Assembly: GCA_039704465.1 (NCBI GenBank)
Contig: JASFAU010000013.1
Location: 682,001-746,000, forward strand
From: Plasmodiophora brassicae
Lineage: Eukaryota; Endomyxa; Phytomyxea; Plasmodiophorida; Plasmodiophoridae
Length of the DNA stretch: 64,000 bases
Direction: 5' to 3'
Shown here one piece after another: positions 55,130 through 64,000 of the stretch. The translations under genes and the position numbers were made by a program. Position 1 is the stretch's first letter. Each line of letters opens with the position of its first letter. The notes beneath the pieces were generated by a model. That model saw nothing but the letters and a program-made list of their open reading frames with translations. It made no database searches and was not told the origin of the DNA.

Positions 55130-55452
55130 TTCGGTACTTGTAAAATACGGAAAATCATGGCTACGCCATGACCTTCGGATCACTCCAGGCGATAGCTTGC
55201 AACGAACGGAGTATCCACGATGCCACTTGGGGACGTGTTGGTGGATCCAACGGGTCACCGATGGGCTTTTCCAGTACCCAATGCTCCCATTGATCCCGGA
55301 TTCGTGACTTAAATGATCGGTTGATACCCACGTCGATCGGCTGAACGAGTGCGGTGCAATGGCTGGGAACGTACTCCATCCAAGAGCTATCGCCTGGAGT
55401 GATCCGAAGGTCATGGCGTAGCCATGATTTTCCCTATTTTACAAATACCGAA
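55130..55452. mobile_element. mini-transposon with ~70-bp terminal inverted repeats and TA target site
   Basis: The first about 70 bp (from 55130, TTCGGTACTTGTAAAATACG onward) are repeated in inverted orientation at the right end (55384-55452) with only a few mismatches. Both ends are flanked by the dinucleotide TA (55128-55129 and 55453-55454), the target duplication of Tc1/mariner/pogo elements. The interior encodes the end of a DDE transposase on the minus strand. Total length is 323 bp, so it cannot move without help. The left arm overlaps the transposase stop codon, which suggests the right arm arose by inverted duplication of the element's 3' end. Confidence 0.85.
55161..55379 (-). pseudogene. 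pogo/Tigger-type DDE transposase C-terminal remnant
   Basis: A 72-codon frame reading VPSHCTALVQPIDVGINRSF then KSRIRDQWEHWVLEKP. The motif P-x-x-C/H-T-x-x-x-Q-P-x-D-x-x-I-N-x-x-F-K is the region just after the second catalytic Asp in DDE_1 transposases of the pogo/Fot1/Tigger group. The catalytic core and DNA-binding part are missing, so it is a fragment inside the inverted repeats. Confidence 0.85.
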
Positions 55453-55580
55453 TAGACAAATATATGGCGTTACAGCAGGATACAACGTGCCATGCCGCCA
55501 TGGCGATGCGACCGTCGACGGTCGTACACATTGTCAGAGCGAGAGTACAATGCGACAACTCTTGCAAGTCGGTTGTCGCA

Positions 55581-55875
55581 TCAATTGGCTCTCGCAATGT
55601 AATGACGGGGCAGGAATCCCACCAAACATTGATCAGTACCGTTCCTCACACGATAAACGGCAATTGCCGTCTCGGTGTTGCCCGCATCTGGGGATATCAT
55701 TGTCGTTAAATCGTCGACGAATTAGGGATGACTTACCAGTAATGATTTGAACAATGCGCAACCGGACAATGCTGTCTGGTTCCAGGACAGACCCGCACAC
55801 GGTGTGCTCTTGACAGCAGCGTCCACGGTTGCCGATCTGGATCCCTACAACAATCTCACCATGGACGGACGACAT
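55581..55875 (-). CDS. small protein of an oomycete/protist repeat-associated family (function unknown)
   Basis: Two exons, 55875-55737 and 55687-55581 (49-nt intron with a GTAAGT donor), phase 1, giving 81 residues. The sequence reads VVGIQIGNRGRCCQEHTVCG, then EPDSIVRLRIVQI, and after the splice ETAIAVYRVRNGTDQCLVGF and LPRHYIARAN. From memory it resembles short, multi-copy proteins in Phytophthora-like genomes that share a VG-x-x-x-GN-x-GR-x-C...C-G core and a VGFLPRH motif, often near mobile elements. It starts only 130 bp from the mini-transposon. Conserved Cys and His residues hint at metal binding. It could be a host gene, a transposon accessory gene or an old relic; the frame and splice signals are intact. 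Confidence 0.55.
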
Positions 55876-56289
55876 CGCCGGTCTGCTGTCGGATCGGGAC
55901 AATGCTGTGGTTCCGACCTGCCCTCGGCGTCGGTGGTCGCAAAAAAAGTTCGAAGCCTTTTTTGGACAGGGGGGCACAGGATGCGCTAGGCACAGCGCAT
56001 CGAAGTTTACGGGATAGACAGAGATGATCAGGCCTGCAGGGTACAATATCGCCGAGCGTATCGAGGTAGTAGCCGTCGGGTTGGTGCTGGGCAGTCGCCG
56101 CTGTGGCCCGCTACCGTTTCCATAAATAGAAACAGAGAGTCACGCGTTGTCAAAGGTTGGGCAGGAAACGCGGTGTCAAGGCAAAGTGATGATGGGTGGC
56201 AAGGTGTCGTATAAGCAAGGGTTCGCGGCAGGTGCCCCGCCAGGCTTTATTCGCGGGCAGGCCGGTTCTGGATTTAGGGGATAAACCGC
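55876..56289. other. intergenic region right of the transposon island
   Basis: About 410 bp between the small gene's start and the NCOA5-like stop. Around 55940-55970 an A-run and a T-run flank GTTCGAAGCC, giving a short A/T hairpin that may be part of the promoter of the small gene. No coding frame supported. Confidence 0.35.
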
Positions 56290-57728
56290 TCAGCGATGGT
56301 ACGCCTGCGCAGGTGGCACGTCGTATCGGCGAGCGGGAGGGGCAAAGTTCGGGTCGAACGCACGACCATAGGTCGGGGCGGGCGCTGGCTGGCCGTCGAT
56401 ATCGTCGAGCGTGCGAAGAAGGTCAGAGACGGCGGCCACGTCGATCGACGAGGACGGCGCCCCCATGTGCCTAGGCGGCGCGGACACACGCTGAGGCGAC
56501 AGGCCACGTCGCGAATCGAACCCTGGCGCCCGGGCACGATACGGCCTGTCAAGCGCAGGCGGCGAAGGGATCGGTGGGCGGCTATACGCCGCCGGTTCAA
56601 CGTCGCGACGCTCATAGTTGCGATCGTACCCCCTGGCGTAGCCCTGAGCACCACGAGGAGGAGAAACAGGTTTCGCTCGAGCCTCATAACGACGCGGGAC
56701 GTCGTCGTAGGGCTGCATAGAAGGAGGAGGAGGGCCATGCGAACGATACGAAGCCTGACGGGCGCCACCGTAGTCGCTTGAACGGGGCAGGTCGCGGTAC
56801 TCGCTGACGCGAGGAGGCATGGCACGGTCGCGATAGTCGCTCGGCCGAGACGGGTAATCACGATCGCGATAATCACTCGAACGAGACGGCATCTCCCGGT
56901 CGCGATAATCGTCCGAACGGTGCGGGGGCGCGTCCCGTTCCCGGTACTGATCAAACCGACCGTTCGGGGGAAGGCGGGCAGGAGGTGAACGGCTTCGCAC
57001 TCTCCTATAAGGCGGGGGCGACATTCTTCGCGGGGAAGGAGGTCGCCTCGATGACGGCGGCGGAGACACACGACGACGGGGAGATGGTGGGCGACTGAAC
57101 GGAGACCGGGACGGGCGACCACGACGAGGAGACTGGCGTCTTGGCGTTGCAGACGCTGCATCACGGTGGGACACAGGCGGTGGCAATTCGCCCACGAACC
57201 GGGACGACCGGCGGCACGTTCGATCATGCGCGACCATTTCTTCGATGACGCGCTTCAGCGGCAAGCGGGCAATAGGCGGCTGACTTGGAGCCAAGATCTT
57301 GAACGACACGTCGCGGTCCCTCTCATTATCGACTCCAACAATGAACATGTATACAGACCCCTCGTCCTCGGCCTGATTGATCACTTCCCGCAACGGGTAT
57401 CCCTCCAGGTATCGCGTTTCAACCCAGAACCCGGCGGAACGAACCTCGTCAGCAACCTGATCCGCGTATTGCCTACAACCGCCGGGTCACATCCCGCAAA
57501 TTGACGTGTCGAGCGCGGGAACAGGCCCTACCTTTGTTTGGTACCCAAGATGACAATCTGAACGGTCGCGCCGTTCTTCGCGCGGGAAGGAGGTCGGTCA
57601 CGCCCGCCAGGCGACGATGGCGCGCCACCGCGCCCCGGACCACGATCGCGACGGTCACTGGGGCCGCCGTTTGCGGGGCGCTTGCCGCCGTCGGGGCGGC
57701 CGTGTCCTCCACGACGCCCTCCCCGCAT
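56290..57728 (-). CDS. NCOA5-like protein with RG/SR-rich tail
   Basis: Two exons, 57728-57532 and 57472-56290 (59-nt intron), phase 2, giving 459 residues. The N-terminus is rich in RGG motifs. A folded module follows, split by the splice: VQIVILGTKQR then QYADQVADEVRSAGFWVETR, YLEGYPLREVINQAEDEG and MFIVGVDNERDRDVSFKIL. This is the anticodon-binding-like alpha/beta domain found in NCOA5 and in histidyl-tRNA-synthetase-type C-termini. The long tail is dominated by SPRR and degenerate SSDYRDR repeats, typical of nuclear RNA-processing proteins. Binding to RNA or to splicing/transcription factors is inferred. Divergent from exportin-4. Confidence 0.7.
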
Positions 57729-58171
57729 GATTGGCGAGCGTCAAATGCGCCCACGGACTTCTACACGACCCGGAACAGGGCGACGTTCACAAAATCGTCA
57801 ACCGGACACGATTTACGACGCCCCCGCCTGTCGACCCGAGTAACAACATTGGCTCCTACGACAATACGGGGAAGGCACGTTTCGGGGAACGGAAACACCG
57901 GCTTGTAGACCGGCCCGCCCAAAGGCCTAGAGCTGCTCTCTTCGCCTTGCTGGGCGGTCCGGTCTACAGGCTACGAAACGAGTTGCTGTCAGATCGCGTG
58001 AACGGGAACCCAAACCGGACGCGAGCACTTCGTGCAACGCGCGACGGCAGCAGCACCGTTTGCGTCTCAGTGTCTCTCCCAGAAGAGAAGGATCCCGTCG
58101 CGCAACGTTTGAGCTGGGAGCATCATCGCCGGCCTGCGCCGTGACGCTGCGCTGCAGAGTTGCGCGCAGAA
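57729..58171. other. shared upstream region of NCOA5-like and exportin-4 genes
   Basis: About 440 bp between divergent start codons, presumably a bidirectional promoter. Overlapping open frames are an effect of GC-rich sequence and show no domains. No repeat noticed. Confidence 0.4.
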
Positions 58172-61100
58172 ATGTCGGGCGACGGTGTCGACCTGCTGCT
58201 GGCCGCGTGCGCGACCAGCGGCGCGGCCGGCGCTCCCGGCCAGCAGGCTCGGCAATGGCTGCTCGACCTGGAACGCTCGCACCGACCATATCAGCTGTGC
58301 TTCCAGGCGATCAGCACCGCCGCTGGGTCTCAGCCCGAGTCCATTCGTGCCACGGTCGTCTTCCAATGTACTGTCTCGTGCGCCTGTCGCAGAAGCGTAA
58401 CGTTTAACGTGCCCTGTGTAGGCCTTTCGACGATGTTGCATGCCCTGGAGAGGGAATGGGCGTCGTTGTCCAGTGAGGAGATCGGCTGGATCGAACGCGA
58501 GGTCGAGCAGTTGCTTCGCTGTGAATGGATCAGTACGCCAGTCCTCAACCAGGCTACCTACATGCTGGCGGTGGTTGCCAAACGCAGTTGGGATGTGCGC
58601 GACGAAGAGCAACGCGCGCGTGCTGTTACCGACAAGCTGGCGCATCTACTGAGCAGCGTCGACCATACTAGTCACGTAAGGGACCTCGTAACGCGGTTGC
58701 TTAGCGAGTACTTACCTCAACCTTGTTAGCGAATTGGGTTGGCCCTGTCGCACTCGCTGGTGACGGAATTCAGTTCACGGCACGGTTCATCGTTGAATTT
58801 GCGCTGGGAGTCTCACGTCGTCTGCCATCGTTCATTCGAGCGACATGTACTACAGCCGATGTTCTGCCTCCTTCTTCACTGGCTCCAGGTTCACAGCAAT
58901 GCCGCTGATGTTCGTCATTCAACGCCGCAGAGCGGTACGCTTGTTCTAAATTTCCATCAGGAACTCCGCCTGGTTGAGAAGGCGCTGTCTGTCCTTCTCG
59001 CCTGTCTGTCGTGGTCGTTCGAAGAGACTTTGTCTACTGAGAAGCTGGCACTGCGCTGTATGCAGCCAGTGTCGCCAAGCAATGAGCCTGAAGTAGGACA
59101 GGTGGCCTTTCGCCCAGGGCGTACATGGCGCGAGGTCCTACTAGGGCAGGGGTCGATCATTGACTTCTTCGCGAGGTTCGTTTCTTGGTTGCGATACGCA
59201 CCTCTCTGACGGCTGATGATCGTCAGTACAGTCTGCATGGTCGGCTGTTTCGGGCGCGACTACCTGGATCACACTGCCGTTTAGTGCGTCAGGTGATCAT
59301 CCAGCTCGCTTCTCTGACTGGTTCGGTCTCCGTTCTTATTACGTAATGGCCAACGACGCACTGGCTAACCGGTTTGTAGGTCGCGTGTTTCCCGTTGACG
59401 ATGACGGGGCCGCTCGTCGAATGTACGTTTCGAACATCGTTAGGGGGATGTTAACGATGTTGAACGACATAATGACTACCAAGGCAACTGATGGAGAGTC
59501 TGTATTGGGTCGGGAAATCCAATGTCTTCGCCGTTTGAATTGACTGATTCATCCCTATACTCAGACATGTGCGTACTGTATCATCGCGTCCTGTCTTCCC
59601 AAAGCCTTGTCAGGATCGAAGGCTCTGGAAATGCTGACCCGTTCTTGGACGGTCTTGGAAACTTGTCAGGTTGGCGACGACTATTGTACGATGTGGGGTG
59701 CTGACCGTGCGTTCAGGACTTTAGCGCTTGTCCCTTCGTGCTCGGAGGCGTCACAGCTGGATACCTGGATGAGCGAATCCTTCGATATTGCTCTTGACTG
59801 CTGGTCCGTTTGCCTAGCCCATAGTCCAACGGGGAATGCGAAGGTCGCCGAGGGCTGTAAAACAATATTCAATCGGTCAGTGGTGTCTAAAATTCCGCCT
59901 TTCGTTCGAGCTGACTATAAGTAGATACGTTCAGTATCGTCTGGATGCTGCACAATCTGCGAACTACGACTCAGAGCCTGACGAACAGTTTTGTCACCTA
60001 CAGTCGTCCCTGATTTACAATGATGAACAGGTTCGTACTGACGTCTTCAGTGTGCTCGTTCTGCTCATGCAATCGTTCCCGTCAGCTTCGAAGCATTGCC
60101 CTGCTTGCGAGACCAAGTGCTGGTGTTTGTCTGACTCACTTGTCAGCTTCGTTGCTAGAAGCTGCAGGCGCCCCTGTTTCAGACGATGCTCATGAACGTG
60201 TCTGTATCCTCGCCACCCTTCTTATCAATGTTCTTGCAGACGAGGCGCATCCTGGTCTGTCTTGCAAATGCGCTGACTGCTTGGTGCTCATTGGGGTTGT
60301 TAGGAGAATTGTCCTTGATTCCAGAGAACGTTCTTCAGGAGCCTGTTGAGCCAGTTCATCGAGCAATCAGGTCGCTGCTTGCCGTCGTTGACATGCAATG
60401 CCGAATGCTGTCCACGGAAGAAGGGCGATCGTCGTTGTCACCCTTGGTGATCCAGACAATTTTGTCGGCGTGCACCCTTCTTGCGAAGACTTACTTCATG
60501 TTTAGTCCTGCGTCCTATCAGAAATCGAAAATGTCGGTCTTCAAACACGCTCCTGGTTGTTACGCCGGGCGAATGACACTGCGGATTGAGACTGACCTTC
60601 CAATTATAGACCCGTAAAGCCTGCTCTGGAAGCCATGCTGAGATCGGACGGTGAGCTCGTGACGTCAGCTGTCGAGCTGCTCATTGAGTTCTCGTACGGT
60701 GTCGTCTTCGTCTGGCAATTCGAAATCGATGCAAGCAAGCTAGCGTCCGAGATGGTTCTGCAGCTTACCTCAATTCAACCGGTTTGTCTCGTTGTGGATG
60801 GAATCGGTGTATCCCCTCTGACGGTCTTCTAGCTCAGAGCGATCTTGTCCCGGTCGCATGGGTGGCAATCATTCGTGTCTGTTGTTCATAGTATGCTCTC
60901 GAACAGTCCACCGTTATCGGTGCCAAGCGAGGTACTCGTAATGCTGTCTGCTGGTATGTAAACAGGAGTGCTGCTGTTGTGCTACCGCTACCTAATTAAA
61001 ACTTGCGTTCAGCTGTTAGCCGCGTCTCCATTCTGGAGGCGTCTGTCGCCAGCCATTTCGACATGCTGTGCTCGCATATCAAGCGGCTGTGTCAGCATCG

Positions 61101-62378
61101 TGGTCATGAACATATCGATATTGTTGCTGATATCCTGTGTGGGATGGCTCAATGTTCCGGTGGGAACCTATGGGAAAATTGGTAATGGGCCGTGCTCAAG
61201 CTTGCTTCAGGTCGCTTGTGCTCCCTGAGAACATTCCCAGTCATTATCGAGGTTATTGACCTCGTTGTGACTGAGCATTGTACACCTACGACGTCGTTGC
61301 TGGCCATGTTCAACGCAGTTGCCGTTGCAATTGTGCCGTTTCTGGACCACGATCGAGCGGTTCGGTTCTTTCGCGGCTGCCTGCGTCTCATCAACGCGTT
61401 CTCCGCCACTCAGGCCGATCGGATCAAGGCGTTCTCTCAGGACGGCAGTCCGTCTCTGTTTGATGATGACGACGACTATTTCGAGGCTTTGCTCTGCCTC
61501 CTCAACCACTGCGCTGCGAAAGACCTGTTCGACTTTGGTCCCGATTCAGTTACTGTTGGTTCGGATGCGGTATGGTGCGAACCGCAATTGGTTTCGAAGG
61601 TCCCTCCCCTTACCACCGTGCAGGCGTTTCTGGGGTTGTGCTTGCTCCTGCCCATGCTTTCCCCGTCATCTCTCCAGCAGCACCCTTCTGTGTGCACCAA
61701 GATATACGACCTGCTGTCGGAGCTGATTGTTTCGTCCCCGGGTAACTACGGTCGCCCTGTTTGTGTTGCCGATGGTTTGACAGTGTGTCGCTACTAGACA
61801 AAATTGCAATGATTGCACCAGCGCAGCAGGAGGCTGTCGTCCATGCTATCGAGTTCTCGCTGTCGACGTCCGTTCAAGAAAAGTTCGTCTCTCTCGTGGT
61901 TTGCGAACGGTGACACATAACGGATGGTGCGTGCCTTAGGGTGACCTTGGCTGGATTGCACGCTCTCAAGTCTCTGGCCGATTATCTGCTGGAAGTCGGC
62001 CGAGAAATATCACCAGGGCTGACAGGTTCGATACCCAGGTTCCAGCAGCGTATCCTGCAGATGATTTTGTTCGAGCAGATCAGGTAACGTCGTTCGCGGC
62101 ATCGTCGCCCCTCATTAACCGTGCTCGTGACCAGCGACGCCCTGTTCAACCCGCTTGCAGACGTCCTATACCCTCTGATCCAGGTGGACACCGACGCGTT
62201 CCAAAGTTCCGTCCGCGGTTTCATCAGCCAGGTCGCCGACCAGCGCACCCGCGCCCGCATCGCCGACGGCTTCAACGTCCTCGTCACCGGCCGGTCCGAC
62301 CAGCGAAACCGCTTCCACTTCCGGGACAACGCCCGCCTCTTCGTCCAGGAGTGCCGGTCGTTCCTCCAAACGAAATAA
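58172..62378 (+). CDS. XPO4: exportin-4 (karyopherin beta), many exons
   Basis: A roughly 4.2 kb intron-rich gene. Firm exons are 58172-58346, 58422-58675 and one starting at 58730; later junctions were not all resolved, and the last exon ends with the stop at 62376-62378. The N-terminal part matches exportin-4: QWLLDLERSHRPYQLCFQAI, then MLHALEREWASLSSEEIGW and VLNQATYMLAVVAKRSWDV. Exon 3 gives IGLALSHSLVTEFSS and NCHRSFE-like HEAT helices, and TWREVLLGQGSIIDFF. The C-terminus (AFQSSVRGFISQVADQRTRA then NARLFVQECRSFLQTK) also fits. Exportin-4 carries eIF5A and Smad-type cargo out of the nucleus with RanGTP and can import others. Exons are visibly richer in A/T and T-ending codons than flanking genes, as in the USP gene. 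Confidence 0.85.
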
Positions 62379-62649
62379 GACTGCACGATCATTGATCAAT
62401 CCAATCGCGGTCCGTTGGCGAGGTGCACCCCGCCCCCCGCGGCGTATTTCCGCCGGAAGGCTTCCGCCGGATGGACTTGAGGAGCCGCGCGCTGCGGTTC
62501 AAAAAAAGAACGTGGCCGATCATTTTTGGGGCGGTCGCGGCGCTGTGCAGAGGTGTGTGTGAGGGTGGTGAAGGGAGCACTGTGACCTGGTCCGCGCCCG
62601 CCGCCAGTCAGCGTCGTCGTCGTCGTCGGTCGACGGGCGGTCGGCGACG
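62379..62649. other. PP2A scaffold gene promoter region
   Basis: About 270 bp between the exportin-4 stop and the PP2A scaffold start on the same strand. It contains a run caaaaaaag at about 62499 and catttttgggg at about 62520, between GC-rich flanks; similar A- or T-runs precede actin and the glutathione transferase. Whether these are promoter elements is untested. Confidence 0.3.
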
Positions 62650-63957
62650 ATGGATCCGCTGAAGCTGCTGAGCACGGACCTGTACTCGGACGACATCCAG
62701 GTCGTGCTCGGGTCCCTGCGGCGCCTGCAGACGATCGCGCTGGTCCTGGGCCCGGCCCGGGCCCGCACCGACCTGCTGCCCATGCTCGCCCAGTACGCCA
62801 CGCTGCGCAACGCAGAGGACATCGCGTCCGACAACGCGGCCGCCGCCGCCAGCGGCGCCGAGTGCGCCGGCGCGTCGCCCCTGCAGGAGACGTTCGACCG
62901 GGTCGTCTCCGACGAGGCCCTGGCGGTCCTGGCGGAACAGCTCGGCGAGTTATGCTCCCCCGAGATTCAGGTCCCACCCGCCAGCGTCCTGCCCATGCTC
63001 GAGGCGTTAATGCAGGCCGACGAAACGTGCATCCGCGATTCGGCGGTGCGGGGCGCGTCCCGCATCACTGAAGTGTTGGCGCCAGCGCAGGTCGCCGAAT
63101 TGCTGATCCCGGTCTGCGATCGCCTGTCGAACGCGGCCTGGTTCTCGGGTCGGTGCTCGTCCGCCCAGCTCATCATCCCGATCTACAAGCGGGTCGTGTC
63201 CGACCAGGGCAAATCGTCGCTGCGCGCCATCGCCGCCAAGCTCTGCATAGACGAGACGCCCATGGTGCGGAAGGCGGCGTTCCAGGCGCTGCCGCCTCTG
63301 TGCGGCCTGGCCGGCGCCACGTTCCTGCGTGCCGACCTGATCCAGTCGCTGCGGGCGCTGTGCGAGGAGGATCAGGACAGCGTTCGGCAGCTGATTGTCG
63401 ATTCGGCGCTGGAGATCGCCAATACCGTCGACCAGGCGAACAACAGGGACCTGTCGGTCCCACTGGTCGAGGAGGCGGCCGCGGACAGCAGCTGGCGCGT
63501 CCGGAAGCACCTGGCGAAGAATTACGCGGCGATCTGCAAGGCGGCGTCGCCGGCCATCATCGGCGAGTCGCTGATGGCGATCGTGGAGAAGCTGCTGCAG
63601 GATCCCGAGAGTGGCGTCCGGACGACCATGGTGGAGAGCCTGATCGACGTGGCGAGCATTGCTGGGCAGGCGCAGACCACACAGCATATTCTGCCCCTGG
63701 CGAAAGCGTTGGCCAGCGATGCCGTCGAGGAGACGAAGTTCGCATTCGCGAAGATCGTCGCGCCGTTGGCGGCGACGATCGAGCCGAAGGCGGCCCAGAC
63801 GACGCTTCTGCCCATCATGCTGTCCATGCTGCAGGACGAGTCGTACGACGTCCGGTGCAACGTCCTGGAGAACCTGCAGTTGCTCGCGCCTATCATGGGA
63901 AGCGATTCTGCAACGACGTTGGCGCCGGCGATTGCAAAGCTGTCGACAGACGCCAAG
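62650..63957 (+). CDS. PP2A 65-kDa scaffold (A) subunit, 5' part
   Basis: Starts at the ATG in gacgATGGATCC and continues to the right edge; 436 residues are visible. It is built of HEAT repeats with family wording: MDPLKLLSTDLYSDDIQVVL, SLRRLQTIALVLG, VRGASRITEVLAP, LCIDETPMVRKAAFQALPPL, SWRVRKHLAKNYAAICKA, DPESGVRTTMVESLIDVA and SYDVRCNVLENLQLLAPIMG. The A subunit bridges catalytic and regulatory subunits of protein phosphatase 2A. The open frame runs to a stop at 63997-63999, but the family expects DAKWRVR after DAK, so I place a donor (AAG/GTCGGC) after 63957 with the remaining exons outside the window. Confidence 0.95.
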
Positions 63958-64000
63958 GTCGGCGCCGCACGCTGGCTCGTGTCGTCCGCCTCGCTCTGAC

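Noticed and set aside
62025..62055. tRNA-like B box (GGTTCGATACC)
   Set aside because: No matching A box or cloverleaf arms nearby; the bases are inside an exportin-4 exon whose frame reads SPGLTGSIPRFQQRIL.

Overview
This is a 64 kb piece of a nuclear eukaryotic genome, not a bacterial one. Genes are broken by short GT-AG introns; the 57 or so I could place are mostly 45-66 nt long and each was checked by reading phase and protein continuity. Coding DNA is GC-rich, intergenic gaps are mostly 40-600 bp, and both strands are used. Two genes are recognisable outer-arm dynein parts, so the organism builds a motile flagellum at some stage. Compactness, high GC, about 55-nt introns and flagellar genes would fit a zoosporic protist such as a plasmodiophorid rhizarian; that placement is an inference from style and is not proven. 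Layout from left to right: 0.7-3.7 kb, a seven-helix protein fused to an RGS domain and a coiled coil resembling a dynein docking subunit; 3.7-6.0 kb, XPC/Rad4 DNA repair factor (-); 6.6-8.3 kb, a membrane-anchored 2-oxoglutarate/Fe(II) oxygenase containing a 15-nt micro-exon; 8.4-9.2 kb, alkaline ceramidase (-); 9.5-10.4 kb, a YghU-type glutathione transferase; 10.6-11.3 kb, rRNA-processing factor Fcf2; 11.3-13.8 kb, a secreted or membrane ankyrin-like protein (-); 14.0-22.5 kb, a giant, intron-dense USP9X/USP24/USP34-type deubiquitinase (-); 22.7-25.9 kb, an FG nucleoporin (-); 26.1-29.0 kb, a secreted subtilase with a C-terminal membrane anchor (-); 29.3-31.3 kb, a secreted low-complexity repeat protein; 31.4-32.1 kb, FHIT hydrolase (-); 32.6-33.4 kb, a Qa-SNARE; 33.4-33.8 kb, a 99-residue SFR1/Mei5-like recombination factor (-); 34.4-36.8 kb, a neprilysin-type M13 peptidase; 36.9-38.7 kb, LSG1 ribosome-assembly GTPase (-). 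From 39.0 to 40.1 kb lies a rearranged tract made of a foldback element carrying a formin fragment, followed by an 84-bp minisatellite. The parent formin is at 40.2-42.6 kb (-). Then come a small secreted protein (-), a Nepro/Rmp1-like protein (+), a protein with two UBZ-type zinc fingers (-), actin (+), dynein intermediate chain IC2 (+), a coiled-coil protein (+), a leucine-rich-repeat protein (+), TRAP-alpha (-), a transposon island (54.5-56.0 kb), an NCOA5-like RNA-associated protein (-), exportin-4 (+), and the 5' part of the PP2A scaffold subunit running off the right edge. Themes: gene expression and trafficking (nucleoporin, exportin-4, LSG1, Fcf2, Nepro, TRAP-alpha, SNARE), DNA repair (XPC, SFR1, perhaps the UBZ protein), cytoskeleton and flagellum (actin, formin, IC2, docking-like coiled coil), and a secreted or surface set (subtilase, M13 peptidase, ankyrin-like protein, repeat protein). 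I found no prokaryote-style operon, CRISPR array, rRNA or convincing tRNA. The least explained parts are the foldback element with captured formin sequence, the mini-transposon with a transposase tail, and the small gene next to it.
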